A DNA stretch of 64,000 nucleotides from an uncultured Poribacteria bacterium (lineage in GTDB: Bacteria > Poribacteria > WGA-4E > WGA-3G): NCBI GenBank assembly GCA_951828515.1, contig OX639992.1, positions 2,768,217 to 2,832,216 of the forward strand, written 5' to 3'. The number at the start of each line of letters is the position of its first letter. The stretch's first letter is position 1. Positions 35,007-43,662 of this stretch are shown here, piece by piece. The notes beneath the pieces were generated by a model, which saw only the letters and a program-made list of their open reading frames with translations, did not search any database and was not told the origin of the DNA. A program made the translations under genes and the position numbers.

Positions 35007-36947
35007 CTATGGCCAGAAATTATACATCGGTTGTTGCGTCACCACACTCACAAGACTCCAGATACCCCCGACAGTGAAATCACCTAACATCAATCCAATC
35101 GCGAACATTACCAACTGCTGCGATGCCCGCGGTCCACTGATCTTCAAGATCGCCCACTTGATAATCGAACTCACCAGCATACAACTCCACAAATACCGCA
35201 TGCCCCAATCACTGGAGACGACAAATCCGATCGGATGAAATGGCCACCAGAAGAAACGCGCCCGCATAAACATCAAGAGCGTCGAAAAGAGTAAGCCAAA
35301 CGCGATACCGCCAGTCGCATAGAGATTCGGTTCAGTAGGGTAATAGATCCAACGCTGGAGCCCGTTGAAAACGCGTCCACCGAACCCTGTTGACCAACCG
35401 CTGCCACCGCCCATGTTCAAAGCACCATAGGTATAGAAGATATAAAGGATAACGCCGAACACCATCACGGCAGCGAACGCCGAAACCCCTAACAGCGCGA
35501 AGAACAACCGTCCCGGTGCAATTCCAGAGCGTTCCGAGAGTTTAAAACCCTCTAATTGGTGCGGCATCGGATTGCTCGTGTAACTCCGATTAAACCAACG
35601 GTAGAGCGTTAGAGCAACGAGGTTGTTTGTACCCAACATCCGCGTGCCGAAACCGTCGACGAGGATATGATGGTTCGGCATGTTTTCCATCGCATGCACA
35701 GGGAATCCCTGCTCTGCGCGCATCCGTGTGAGCACTAAGACGATGATAAAATAGATTGCAAAAAACAACGGAATTAACCAGAGAGACATACCGATGCGCT
35801 TGGAGAAAATAAAAAGTATTGCGAGTCCGATAACGATACCCCAGAGTGCTAACCTGTAGGAAATCGGTTCGTTGGCATCCTCACCCGTGTGGTGACGTGC
35901 AATACGGAGGACACCGCGAAAGTGACGTAGGTTCAGGACTACAACAGAAATGAAAATCCCGATGGCAGCACCGAAGCATTGCCTATCAATATATGGGAAT
36001 CCCGGTAGACTGGACAAGCCAGCGGCACTTGCTAAGACTAATTGTGCCTTGTAGAAAATAAAGAAGAACCAACTGGAGAACGATAAGTCAAGTGGCATCA
36101 GTAATCCAAGACCGATAACGAATGGATAATAAGACATACTAATACCACCGATAGCGTTCCACGGCTTTTCTGTGAACAGGTGCCCAAACCCGCGCCAGCC
36201 ACCGATCCGCTTAATCGGTAAGGTCGGAAGTGTCGGGTACAGAAAACTCAACCCGTTAAGAATCGCTATAGATGCCGCGATTCCGAATCCGAGCCATGTA
36301 ATACGGTGCGAAAACAGTGATTTTGTGTTGTGGGTGACATGAAACGCAATCTGCGTGATCGGATAGGCAAGCCGTTCGCGTTCCACCCACTGTTTCCGCA
36401 AGATAACGTTGATACACAACATCACAAGGACCAGGACTGTCATGAACCCTGCCCAAGATAAGATTGGCACTATCCATACACCGATTATATCTACAATAGA
36501 GAGACTTGATTCTCCTGTATAGTAACCCGTCAGTGCCTTTGAATCGTCGACAAGAAGCCATCTCGGAAGGTAATCATAGAAGAGTTGTTTCCATTCGTTT
36601 TCGGGGGTTGCGAAATAGAAGGCGTGTCCGACGGTCGTGACGAGAATCGTCATCAGCGTAATGGAGGGGAAAGCGCAAGCCGTGCTGAGCAGGATGTATA
36701 TCGTGAGGAGCTCCGCATCGGTGAATAAGCGGCGACGGACCGAAAGATTGAGAAGTGTGAACGCAAACACGACGAAGACGACATTGTAAAACGGCACGGC
36801 GTAGGTATTCAGCGCATAACCGACAAGCCCGACTTCACCCGCAATGATCCAATAAAAATTAAACGGAATCAGCACGAGCGTAATGGCAATAGACTTCCAT
36901 GTAACACCGTGCGATTTCGGGCGTTCATCGTTTCTCATCTGATTCAC
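35007..36947 (-). CDS. Large multi-pass membrane protein, DUF6785-like
   Basis: 646 residues with about 14-16 predicted membrane segments, such as IAITLVLIPFNFYWIIAGEV (about 20-39) and LLTIYILLSTACAFPSITLM (about 80-99). The sequence pattern (VERERLAYPITQIAFHV; RAEQGFPVHAMENMPNHHIL) matches a family common in Planctomycetes and Poribacteria, resembling OPT-type transporters, usually catalogued as DUF6784/DUF6785. Substrate unknown. GTG 36947 (or ATG 36938) overlaps the stop of the upstream nucleotidyltransferase gene by 4 bp, a coupling that is hard to explain functionally. Confidence 0.75.
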   Translation of the reverse strand: MNQMRNDERPKSHGVTWKSIAITLVLIPFNFYWIIAGEVGLVGYALNTYAVPFYNVVFVVFAFTLLNLSVRRRLFTDAELLTIYILLSTACAFPSITLMTILVTTVGHAFYFATPENEWKQLFYDYLPRWLLVDDSKALTGYYTGESSLSIVDIIGVWIVPILSWAGFMTVLVLVMLCINVILRKQWVERERLAYPITQIAFHVTHNTKSLFSHRITWLGFGIAASIAILNGLSFLYPTLPTLPIKRIGGWRGFGHLFTEKPWNAIGGISMSYYPFVIGLGLLMPLDLSFSSWFFFIFYKAQLVLASAAGLSSLPGFPYIDRQCFGAAIGIFISVVVLNLRHFRGVLRIARHHTGEDANEPISYRLALWGIVIGLAILFIFSKRIGMSLWLIPLFFAIYFIIVLVLTRMRAEQGFPVHAMENMPNHHILVDGFGTRMLGTNNLVALTLYRWFNRSYTSNPMPHQLEGFKLSERSGIAPGRLFFALLGVSAFAAVMVFGVILYIFYTYGALNMGGGSGWSTGFGGRVFNGLQRWIYYPTEPNLYATGGIAFGLLFSTLLMFMRARFFWWPFHPIGFVVSSDWGMRYLWSCMLVSSIIKWAILKISGPRASQQLVMFAIGLMLGDFTVGGIWSLVSVVTQQPMYNFWP

Positions 36948-37870
36948 GGGGTTTCGGTTAGAAAAGCGATGAATGTATCTAACTCTTCAGAAACGGTTGC
37001 AAATAGTTCCCCAATCGGTTTTGCCTGTTCCTCGGCTTTTTCGTAAATCAGCTCGTCGCCATAAATGTTATTGACTTTGTGTCGGTAATCTAAAAGTTCT
37101 TTTAATCTCGGCAAGGTTTTCTCGGAAATCACGGGAGGGCGCTCTGGTCGTCGTTCCGCCATTTGTTCAAGTAGATCATTATGCCAGCGACTCCCTCTCG
37201 GAATTTTCATATCTATCTCACGGGCAATTCGCTCGAAAATTCTCTCAATGCCGCTGTAAACTTCAGCGAGATCAGAAGCAATTGTTTTTTCTACATATTT
37301 TTTGTGGTTAGCGGCAATGATTTCAATATCTTGTAAGGCATTCGCGATGCCTCGGACAGTTCGTTCTATTTTTGTGCGTTCATCAGAGATACGTTGAATA
37401 AGTTCGTCGCGATTCACTGTGTAAGTTTCTCCATTTTCTGTACCCGATGTGTTCATCAATGTGAGAATGTCCGTTCCTGCTTTATCAATAGGGATAGCTT
37501 GGCTTAGAACCCGCTCACGGAATAAACTGTTAATGGATTTAAAATTGATAATATCTATTTTAAACTCAGGATCCAAGCCTTTTGTCTCCCAGAGCGCGTC
37601 CAGGCATTTGTTATATGAGACCCCCCAAACAACGATATCAATATCTGAGTTTTGGGTGAACCGTTTCGGTTCAGTGACGGAGCCGAAGACGGCAACTTTC
37701 GTTGCACCAAAGTCTCGATAAAGGACAGTGGCGAGACGACGCGCTGTCTCCCATGCGCGTTGAAGCAGCTCTTCGTCAACTTGACGATTTTCCCATTGGC
37801 GTTTGAGGTTTTCTCTGCATTCCGCCAGTTCTGAGGGAGACATCTCTCTTGTCGTAGGTGCGCTACGCAT
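36944..37870 (-). CDS. Nucleotidyltransferase-HepT-like fusion protein, paralog C
   Basis: 308 residues. Same architecture as the two paralogs at 31877-33737: leader (TREMSPSELAECRENL), nucleotidyltransferase motif GSVTEPKRFTQNSDIDIVVWG, HepT-like helical half, and the RNase motif altered to R-HKVN-N-I-Y. It is more diverged than A and B, which resemble each other. Separated from them by a Uma2 gene, the SH3-like gene and the DUF6785-like gene, to which its stop is fused by a 4-bp overlap. Confidence 0.75.
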   Translation of the reverse strand: MRSAPTTREMSPSELAECRENLKRQWENRQVDEELLQRAWETARRLATVLYRDFGATKVAVFGSVTEPKRFTQNSDIDIVVWGVSYNKCLDALWETKGLDPEFKIDIINFKSINSLFRERVLSQAIPIDKAGTDILTLMNTSGTENGETYTVNRDELIQRISDERTKIERTVRGIANALQDIEIIAANHKKYVEKTIASDLAEVYSGIERIFERIAREIDMKIPRGSRWHNDLLEQMAERRPERPPVISEKTLPRLKELLDYRHKVNNIYGDELIYEKAEEQAKPIGELFATVSEELDTFIAFLTETP

Positions 37871-37949
37871 GTTTAGAACCTCCTACCATCTGTCCGTTTT
37901 GAGACCAGGCGAAGTTGCGAGTGTGAACCTAATTAGAGTCTCTATTGTA

Positions 37950-38936
37950 TCACGGCTGAATAGAACCGGCATACAGATCGTTCAAAGCGTCTTCTGGAAG
38001 TGGCTCCGGACTATTCTTGGCGAACTCAAGAGCCTCCTCAAGTTCGTTCGCGAGTTCGGTCTCAAGTGCCGAGAGTTCGTCTTGGCTCATCCCCTCTTCC
38101 TCGATTAGGACCTCAGCGAGTCTCCGAATAGGATCGCGTTGCCGTTCCTGTTCTTGAACTTCCTCGCGGTCTCGGTAAGATGTTCCCGGATCACCGATGT
38201 GATGCCCGCGGAATCTGTAAGTATCGCAGTTGAGGAGCGTCGGTCCACCGCCTTCACGTGCACGTATGACGGCTTCGTCCGCTGCAGCGTAAACCTTAAG
38301 GACATCGTTTCCATCAACGGTAATTCCCGGCATGTCATAGGCAGGAGCACGGACAGCCGCAATATCTACTACCCGCTGATGCTCTCGTTGTGGCGTTCCC
38401 ATCCCGAATCGGTTATTTTCACACACAAAGATAACAGGTAATGCCCATACGGCAGCGAGGTTGAGCGTTTCATGGAACACACCTTGGTTCGTCGCGCCAT
38501 CACCAAAGAATGATACTGCGACTTGCTGTGTCCCACGGAGTTTAGCAGACAGCCCCGCACCCGCCGCGAGCGGAATTCCAGCCCCAACAACGCCGTTGGC
38601 ACCCAGAATACCGGTCTCTTTATCGGCGATATGCATCGAACCGCCTTTGCCTTTACAATAACCGGTCGTACGTGCGAACAACTCCGCCATCATCCGATCG
38701 CGTTTGCCACCTTTCGCAATGAGATGACCGTGACCACGATGTGTACTCGTGATGTAATCATCGTTTTGCAGGTGGGCACATACCCCTACTGCTGTGGCTT
38801 CTTCGCCGATATAAAGGTGTAAGAAACCCGGAAGTTGACCGCTCTGATAAAGCGTTCCAGCGGCTTCTTCAAATTGACGAATCTCTAACATCTTACGATA
38901 CATGTAAAGCATCTGATCTTTACTCGGTTTTGACAT
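37950..38936 (-). CDS. Thiamine-diphosphate-dependent dehydrogenase E1 alpha subunit
   Basis: 328 residues from ATG 38936, preceded by AAGGAAAGGAA. The thiamine-diphosphate motif GDGATNQGVFHETLNLAA...ENN is complete, as are RGHGHLIAKGG, KGKGGSMHI and the phosphorylation-loop-like YRFRGHHIGDPG. Closest to pyruvate, acetoin or branched-chain 2-oxoacid dehydrogenase alpha subunits. The beta subunit and E2 are normally adjacent, but the neighbours here are unrelated (HMCES and a nucleotidyltransferase), so it is an orphan alpha subunit that must pair in trans. Confidence 0.9.
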   Translation of the reverse strand: MSKPSKDQMLYMYRKMLEIRQFEEAAGTLYQSGQLPGFLHLYIGEEATAVGVCAHLQNDDYITSTHRGHGHLIAKGGKRDRMMAELFARTTGYCKGKGGSMHIADKETGILGANGVVGAGIPLAAGAGLSAKLRGTQQVAVSFFGDGATNQGVFHETLNLAAVWALPVIFVCENNRFGMGTPQREHQRVVDIAAVRAPAYDMPGITVDGNDVLKVYAAADEAVIRAREGGGPTLLNCDTYRFRGHHIGDPGTSYRDREEVQEQERQRDPIRRLAEVLIEEEGMSQDELSALETELANELEEALEFAKNSPEPLPEDALNDLYAGSIQP

Positions 38937-39048
38937 AATTCCTTTCCTTCTTTTTTTCGAGTGTCTGTAGTCCGTAATGAAATGGAGGACGGATGTACGG
39001 GAACGTCCTGCTTTATCTAAACACACCTAATTGAACCGCAAGGAAAAA

Positions 39049-39747
39049 TTAAAAATAGGGCACGATACATTCCAGTGAATCGTTCGTAGGACGGTTGACA
39101 AATCTTGACACCGGGTACGCCTCCATCTCCTCATCGGTATACGGAACAAGGAGCGGTTGGAGGGTGTCTGCCGATTCTTGGTTCGGGACAAGCCACTCCG
39201 CATAAGCGTCTTGTGGTAGAATTACAGGCATTCTATGATGAATTTCCTCTAACAGCGTATTCGGTGGACACGTAATAATAGTGCAGGAGTGAAGCGGTTC
39301 ATCCATCCCATCCGCCTGCCATACCTCCCATAGCCCTGCGAGTGCAAACGGCTTCTGCGATTTCAGACGAATGTACACGGGTTGTTTGAGCTTGTCACCC
39401 GGTATTTTTCTCCATTCGTAATAGCCATCTGCCAAGATAAGACAGCGCCTGCGTTTGTAAGCGTTTCGGAAGGAGGGTTTTTCTGAGAGAGTTTCCGAAC
39501 GTGCATTAATCATCCGGCTTCCGATTTTCGGGTCTTTCGCCCAAGACGGAATGAGTCCCCAATGAAAGGATTCCACCTGTCCGATTTCTGGATGTTCGCC
39601 TGTATCGGGCGACGTATTTACAATAACAGCCACATCTTGTGTCGGTGAGATATTGTAGCGCGGAGACAAGTTCATTGGTCCCGCAAAGTTGAAGAACGTT
39701 TGATTTAACGCTTCAGCATCGCTTGCGAGTGTAAAGCGTCCACACAT
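39049..39747 (-). CDS. SOS response-associated peptidase, HMCES/YedK family
   Basis: 232 residues. All key elements are present: Cys2 after Met removal (MCGRF), which forms the thiazolidine crosslink to abasic DNA; N of RMINARSETLSEKPSF; E of DGYYEWRK; and H of EEIHHRMPVIL. It shields abasic sites in single-stranded DNA. Family length is about 220-230. No SOS box was searched for in detail, and it is not obviously in an operon with neighbours. Confidence 0.93.
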   Translation of the reverse strand: MCGRFTLASDAEALNQTFFNFAGPMNLSPRYNISPTQDVAVIVNTSPDTGEHPEIGQVESFHWGLIPSWAKDPKIGSRMINARSETLSEKPSFRNAYKRRRCLILADGYYEWRKIPGDKLKQPVYIRLKSQKPFALAGLWEVWQADGMDEPLHSCTIITCPPNTLLEEIHHRMPVILPQDAYAEWLVPNQESADTLQPLLVPYTDEEMEAYPVSRFVNRPTNDSLECIVPYF

Positions 39748-39807
39748 TTTTTAATCTCCTAAAATGGAGCGGACACCGATGTCTACTCCTATCAAACGGG
39801 GATTGTC

Positions 39808-40647
39808 CTACACACCCTTTTTCGGTTGTGGGACAAGAATATCATCTCTCCAACGAAGACGGAAAGAGGGCCGCACGAGTGCCTCTGGAGACTGAAGCGT
39901 CAACCCACCATCGGCAGTCAAGACAATTCCAGTAACGAAATCCGCCTCATCAGATGCCAAGAAAAGTGCCGCATTCGCAATGTCTTCGGGTTTTCCATAG
40001 CGACCAATCGGATAACAATCACGAGAGGCTTGTTCTTCGAGGGCATCTTCAGCGAGAGAGACTTCACCTCTTTCGCCGACAATCTGTCCCGGGGCAATAG
40101 CATTCGCACGGATACCTTCCCTACCGTAATCAAGCGCAATACTTCGCGTTAGGGCGTTCAAACCACCCTTTCCGGCACCGTAAAGCCCAAACCCTGGATT
40201 TGTAATTGTAGCGTTGACCGTGGAGATGAACACCAAGGTGCCGCCACCATTACGGATCATTTCAGGGATACAATACTTCGCACCGAGCCACGGTCCACCG
40301 AGTGTTACACCGAGGCTTTCGTGCCATTCCTCGGTCGTAAATTCAATTGCTTTTTTGGTATAGGAATGTGCAGCGTTATGAACAAGAGTTGTTATTTTTC
40401 CATAGTTCGACAAGGCGGTTTCAACGAGTGCCTGCCAAGTCTTTTCATCGGCGACATCGCCCATGACGGAGACTGCGTGTCCCCCGGCATCTTGAATGCG
40501 ATGGACAGTTTCATCAAGTTTTTCCTTGCGGCGGCGCGTATTGACAACCACTTTCGCACCTTCGCAAGCAAATCTATAAGCAGTCGCCGCCCCAATACCG
40601 CCCCAGGCGGCACCCGCGACAACCGCAACTTTTCCTTCCAGTCTCAT
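39808..40647 (-). CDS. Short-chain dehydrogenase/reductase
   Basis: 279 residues from the ATG at 40647 (MRLEGKVAVVAG). The longer frame to 40704 translates the end of the IscB relic. Rossmann GxxxGxG-like AGAAWGGIGAATA, NAAH (NNAG-equivalent), catalytic Ser in FISTVN, YGAGKGG with the Tyr-Lys pair, and a C-terminal DFVTGIVLTADGG, so a classical SDR. The C-terminus is extended by about 30 residues. The substrate is unknown. The IscB relic's terminal hairpin is 21 bp upstream of its start codon, so its native promoter may have been displaced. Confidence 0.9.
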   Translation of the reverse strand: MRLEGKVAVVAGAAWGGIGAATAYRFACEGAKVVVNTRRRKEKLDETVHRIQDAGGHAVSVMGDVADEKTWQALVETALSNYGKITTLVHNAAHSYTKKAIEFTTEEWHESLGVTLGGPWLGAKYCIPEMIRNGGGTLVFISTVNATITNPGFGLYGAGKGGLNALTRSIALDYGREGIRANAIAPGQIVGERGEVSLAEDALEEQASRDCYPIGRYGKPEDIANAALFLASDEADFVTGIVLTADGGLTLQSPEALVRPSFRLRWRDDILVPQPKKGV

Positions 40648-40676
40648 CAAAATCTTCGGTGTGGAAACCTCGTGCT

Positions 40677-41289
40677 TTAGCACGGGGAGGAAACACCGCT
40701 CCAATAGTTAAAATTAAGGTGTGTGAGGACCTTAAAATCTTGTGTTTTTGCCCTTTGTGTCAGACGTTTTCCGTCTAAAGAATACAGGGAAATACCCGCT
40801 TTACCAAATCCGCTGATACGAACTAAGCCGTGTTTGATATGTTTGACGAGTGTGTTCTTTACGAGTCCCTTCCAAGTTGTTCCTCCATATCGTAGACGTT
40901 TCCCGCCTTTCTGTGGGTTCTGTCTATGGAGTTCGCGTCTCCTGATAGGTATCGGTGATATACAGAAGATTGAAGTATTGTCCACAATTGCAGTGCCTCC
41001 GAGTGTATGATATGCCAGACACCAACTATCTACGCAATGTGTCTCAAACGTCTCTGCTAACTTCTTCGACGACTTCTTGAGACCCAATTTATCCCGTATC
41101 TCTTTCGTCTCGTAGCCTTGGAGCGTCAACAACTCCCACCGTTTTTGAATCTCAGTGTAGAACCATTTCTTACCCACTTCCAAAGGACTAAAAGAGGTAT
41201 TCCACGCCTGATTTTATCCACTTCCCCGCGCGCTGAGGCGTTGTCGGCATGAGTGGATTTTGGTTTTTATCAACAACAGGAACAAACAT
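40677..41289 (-). pseudogene. iscB: IscB RNA-guided nuclease remnant, core deleted
   Basis: The ATG at 41287-41289 opens MFVPVVDKNQNPLMPTTPQR, then a stop after residue 33; this is the IscB PLMP motif (FVxDxNxxPLMPT..RA). A second frame ending at 40677 continues KKWFYTEIQKRWELL, ETKEIRDKLGLKKS and RRRELHRQNPQKGGKRLRYG, the C-terminal part typical of IscB. Missing between them are the bridge helix, RuvC-I/II and the HNH domain, so nuclease activity is lost. The junction is also out of frame. Its 3' terminal hairpin lies right before the SDR gene. Confidence 0.75.
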
Positions 41290-41489
41290 CGTTTGTAATC
41301 TCCCTTACGGGTTGTATATTTCCCCATCCAGATCACAGTATCCAAGAAGAATCGGACTTGGGGAGCATCCGAAACATCGCTTTGGCTACCACGCCAAGAT
41401 ACCGCGATAGTTTACTGTAGTCAATGGTTTAACTTGTGGAGTGGACGTTTGGCGGACGCTTCGCACAAGCCTCGCCCTTTAGAGCGGGG
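41290..41489 (-). ncRNA. Putative IscB omega RNA region
   Basis: The 200 nt upstream of the IscB start, read on the minus strand, fold into several local stems: CTTGTG/CACAAG (41433-41438 with 41464-41469, plus-strand coordinates), a segment GCCAAAGCGATG-TTTCGG, and the terminal hairpin at 41470-41489. In known IscB loci the omega RNA lies exactly here, with its guide at the 5' edge, which would put the guide at about 41490-41506. With the nuclease lost, the RNA could be vestigial. Boundaries are approximate. Confidence 0.5.
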
Positions 41490-41731
41490 TCACTGACAAT
41501 AAATCCTTTCGTTAATGACTCTACAACTTCTCAGGGCTATTCAGTTTTAAGGATTTTACCCAATTTATCGGAAAAGTCGGGAATCGGAGTTCCCTCCTAC
41601 AGCGGATCCGCGGGGACCGAAAACCCAAAATTTCAGAGAACTAAATAGTCCTGACAACTTCTCAACTATTATAACATATTTTTCACTTTTATGCTACAAT
41701 GATAATAACCGTAACGAAGGGAGAAATTCGT

Positions 41732-42091
41732 GTGAAACCAGCGATAAAAGAATGGCTCGACACTTGTATCGAAAAACTTAAGACAGGCGAGTTAATGGAG
41801 AATGATCTGCGCCGTGTAACTACCGTGCTGCATTCTGAGAAACAACTAATCCTTTATCTCTATTCTAAATCAACAAATCTACGCTCACCGCTTGGTGGAT
41901 GGGCATTGTACGACGCAACCGCACCCGAGGAACCGATCCTTCCCTCGCAGGATGCCCCTTATACGTCAGTACTCGACGCTGTTCGTGATGGGTGGCGGAT
42001 CGTCCAATTTCCGCGTCCTGAACTCTACAACTTTTCGGATGTTGACAACGCCTACCTCGCTTTTGAGTTCATTTTGGAAAAATTCGTGTAA
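41732..42091 (+). CDS. Uncharacterised small soluble protein
   Basis: 119 residues. The GTG at 41732 is preferred because GGGAG lies 8 nt upstream; an upstream ATG at 41699 has none. No membrane segments or known motif. Contains LDTCIEKLKTGELMENDLRRV, LYSKSTNLRSPLGGWALYDAT and a final LAFEFILEKFV helix. Precedes the phytanoyl-CoA dioxygenase gene by 11 bp, so probably co-transcribed with it. Confidence 0.6.
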   Translation: MKPAIKEWLDTCIEKLKTGELMENDLRRVTTVLHSEKQLILYLYSKSTNLRSPLGGWALYDATAPEEPILPSQDAPYTSVLDAVRDGWRIVQFPRPELYNFSDVDNAYLAFEFILEKFV

Positions 42092-42102
42092 AGGAAAACG
42101 CA

Positions 42103-42897
42103 ATGATTGACGTTAAACCGACACTGAATGACAATCAAGTCATGCAGTTCATCCACAACGGTTATATCACATTAGAGAGCATTATTGATGCCGACTTTAA
42201 CCGGGAATGTGAATCTGTGGACGGCGGACATCTCAGGGATTTCGTTCTTACAGACGAATTTCGCCGTAACGTCCTACTACATCCCGAAGTCGCTGGTGTC
42301 GTCCGTTCACTGTTAGGCGAAAATTTCCTCGTGCCGACAAGCGCGCACCATCATCTCTTTGAAGCCCCGCATCTCGGTCAGACGTGGCACTCCGATGGCA
42401 TCACGGAATGCGGATACGGTATCACGCATCTTCAGTGCTACTATTACCCGAAAGAGGTAAAAATCGAGGATGGACCGACGATGATATTGCCCGGCTCCCA
42501 CCATCGACTTGTCGACAGAGAAGCAATCGCACATTACGGCGACATCCTCGGACAACTCTCCCTCACCGTTCCAGCAGGCACCGTCGCTATGACACGCTAC
42601 GGTATCTGGCATAAGGCGGGTCCAAAACTCAATGCCGATAGACGTGGGATGATTAAGTTCTCCTATTTCCGGATGGCAATGCCCAAACGGGATTGGGCGC
42701 AGGACTCTGATGAGATGCCACCCTATCAACACGCTGGCAGGCATCCTTACGTGACCGAGGTAGAATCCTACCGCGATCGGCGGAGAGGCGAACTCACATG
42801 GCTTTGGTTATGTGGACTGACAGAAGTGGAGGAGGAAATTCCGCCAATACAGATGTTTAACAGCGGAATCCCTTTATCAGAAGTCCAACTTCAGTAG
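42103..42897 (+). CDS. Phytanoyl-CoA dioxygenase-family oxygenase
   Basis: 264 residues. Fe(II)/2-oxoglutarate oxygenase facial triad: HSD of TWHSDGITECGYG (His and Asp) and the distal His of RYGIWHKAGPKLNADRRG, with Arg nearby for 2-oxoglutarate. Also LPGSHHRLVDREA, typical of the PhyH family. Family members hydroxylate lipids, secondary metabolites and amino-acid derivatives; the substrate here is not predictable. The family is greatly expanded in Poribacteria. AAAGGAAAACGC precedes the start. Confidence 0.9.
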   Translation: MIDVKPTLNDNQVMQFIHNGYITLESIIDADFNRECESVDGGHLRDFVLTDEFRRNVLLHPEVAGVVRSLLGENFLVPTSAHHHLFEAPHLGQTWHSDGITECGYGITHLQCYYYPKEVKIEDGPTMILPGSHHRLVDREAIAHYGDILGQLSLTVPAGTVAMTRYGIWHKAGPKLNADRRGMIKFSYFRMAMPKRDWAQDSDEMPPYQHAGRHPYVTEVESYRDRRRGELTWLWLCGLTEVEEEIPPIQMFNSGIPLSEVQLQ

Positions 42898-42932
42898 GAA
42901 GATGGCTCGGTTCTTACTGCTGTCCGAACGCA

Positions 42933-43577
42933 CTATTTAAATTGGCGTAGCAAGTTTTCAATATTGCCTTCCAGTTTTACATTGCCCGCTTGTTTTGCGA
43001 GTTCTAAGGCGGTTTGAAAATCCTGTTTTGCCTCCAAAGTCTTGTTAAGAGCTCTCTTTGCCGATCCTCGACTAAGGTAGGCTTTGGTATACTCAGGGTT
43101 GAACTGAATCGCGGCATCATAGTCCGTGATTGCAGCATCGTATTGATCGAGTTCTGCCTTTGCGATCCCCCGGTTGTAATAGGCATTCACGTAATCCGGC
43201 CTCAGGCGTATGGCGGCATCATAATCAGTAATTGCTGCCTCGTATTCACCGAGCTTTTTCCTTATGATCCCACGATTGTTGTAAGGTGTCCCCAAACTGG
43301 AGTCCAAGCGGATGGCAGTGTCATAATCAGCGATTGCTGCCTCGAATCTGCCGAGCCTTTTCTTTGCCACTCCCCGATTGTTGTAGGCTTCTGCGTAATC
43401 CGGATCCAGGAGAACAGCAGCACTATACATCTCAATAGCCTCTTTATATTCACCGCTCTTTGCCTTTGCCAGCCCACGCCTATTGTAGTCCGAGGCTTTC
43501 TCCGAAGTTTTCTCCGATCCACAGCCAAAGCAAACGAGGCATACCAGAAGCACAGTCAACAGTCTCTTATCTTTCAT
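42933..43577 (-). CDS. TPR-repeat lipoprotein
   Basis: 214 residues. Signal peptide with lipobox VCFGC (Cys19), then five tetratricopeptide repeats of 34 residues (YNRRGLAKAKSGEYKEAIEM, YNNRGVAKKRLGRFEAAIAD and relatives), and a partial sixth. The repeats are unusually regular, so the array has expanded by duplication. Forms a superhelical scaffold for protein-protein contacts. It faces the phytanoyl-CoA dioxygenase gene convergently. No partner is evident. Confidence 0.9.
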   Translation of the reverse strand: MKDKRLLTVLLVCLVCFGCGSEKTSEKASDYNRRGLAKAKSGEYKEAIEMYSAAVLLDPDYAEAYNNRGVAKKRLGRFEAAIADYDTAIRLDSSLGTPYNNRGIIRKKLGEYEAAITDYDAAIRLRPDYVNAYYNRGIAKAELDQYDAAITDYDAAIQFNPEYTKAYLSRGSAKRALNKTLEAKQDFQTALELAKQAGNVKLEGNIENLLRQFK

Positions 43578-43662
43578 CGCGCTTCTCCTCCGTTTTATTT
43601 TAGATGGCGTAAGGCATGTTCACAAGTAGACAGGCTATTAACCTGCTAACTGAAGTCATAAA

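Larger units (their letters stand above)
40668..41489 (-). mobile_element. IscB-type IS200/IS605 element, internally deleted relic
   Basis: Right-hand hairpin CCTCGTGC/GCACGGGG (40668-40687) and left-hand hairpin near 41470-41489 (CCTCGCCCT...AGAGCGGGG) bound the relic. Between them, reading on the minus strand, are an RNA-like leader, the N-terminal PLMP segment of IscB, and its C-terminal part, with the central nuclease region missing. Such elements carry IscB, the ancestor of Cas9, together with an upstream omega RNA. Confidence 0.7.

Noticed and set aside
43014-43649. Plus-strand 211-codon frame
   Set aside because: Lies antisense to a well-formed TPR lipoprotein gene and mirrors its repeats; a shadow of that gene.
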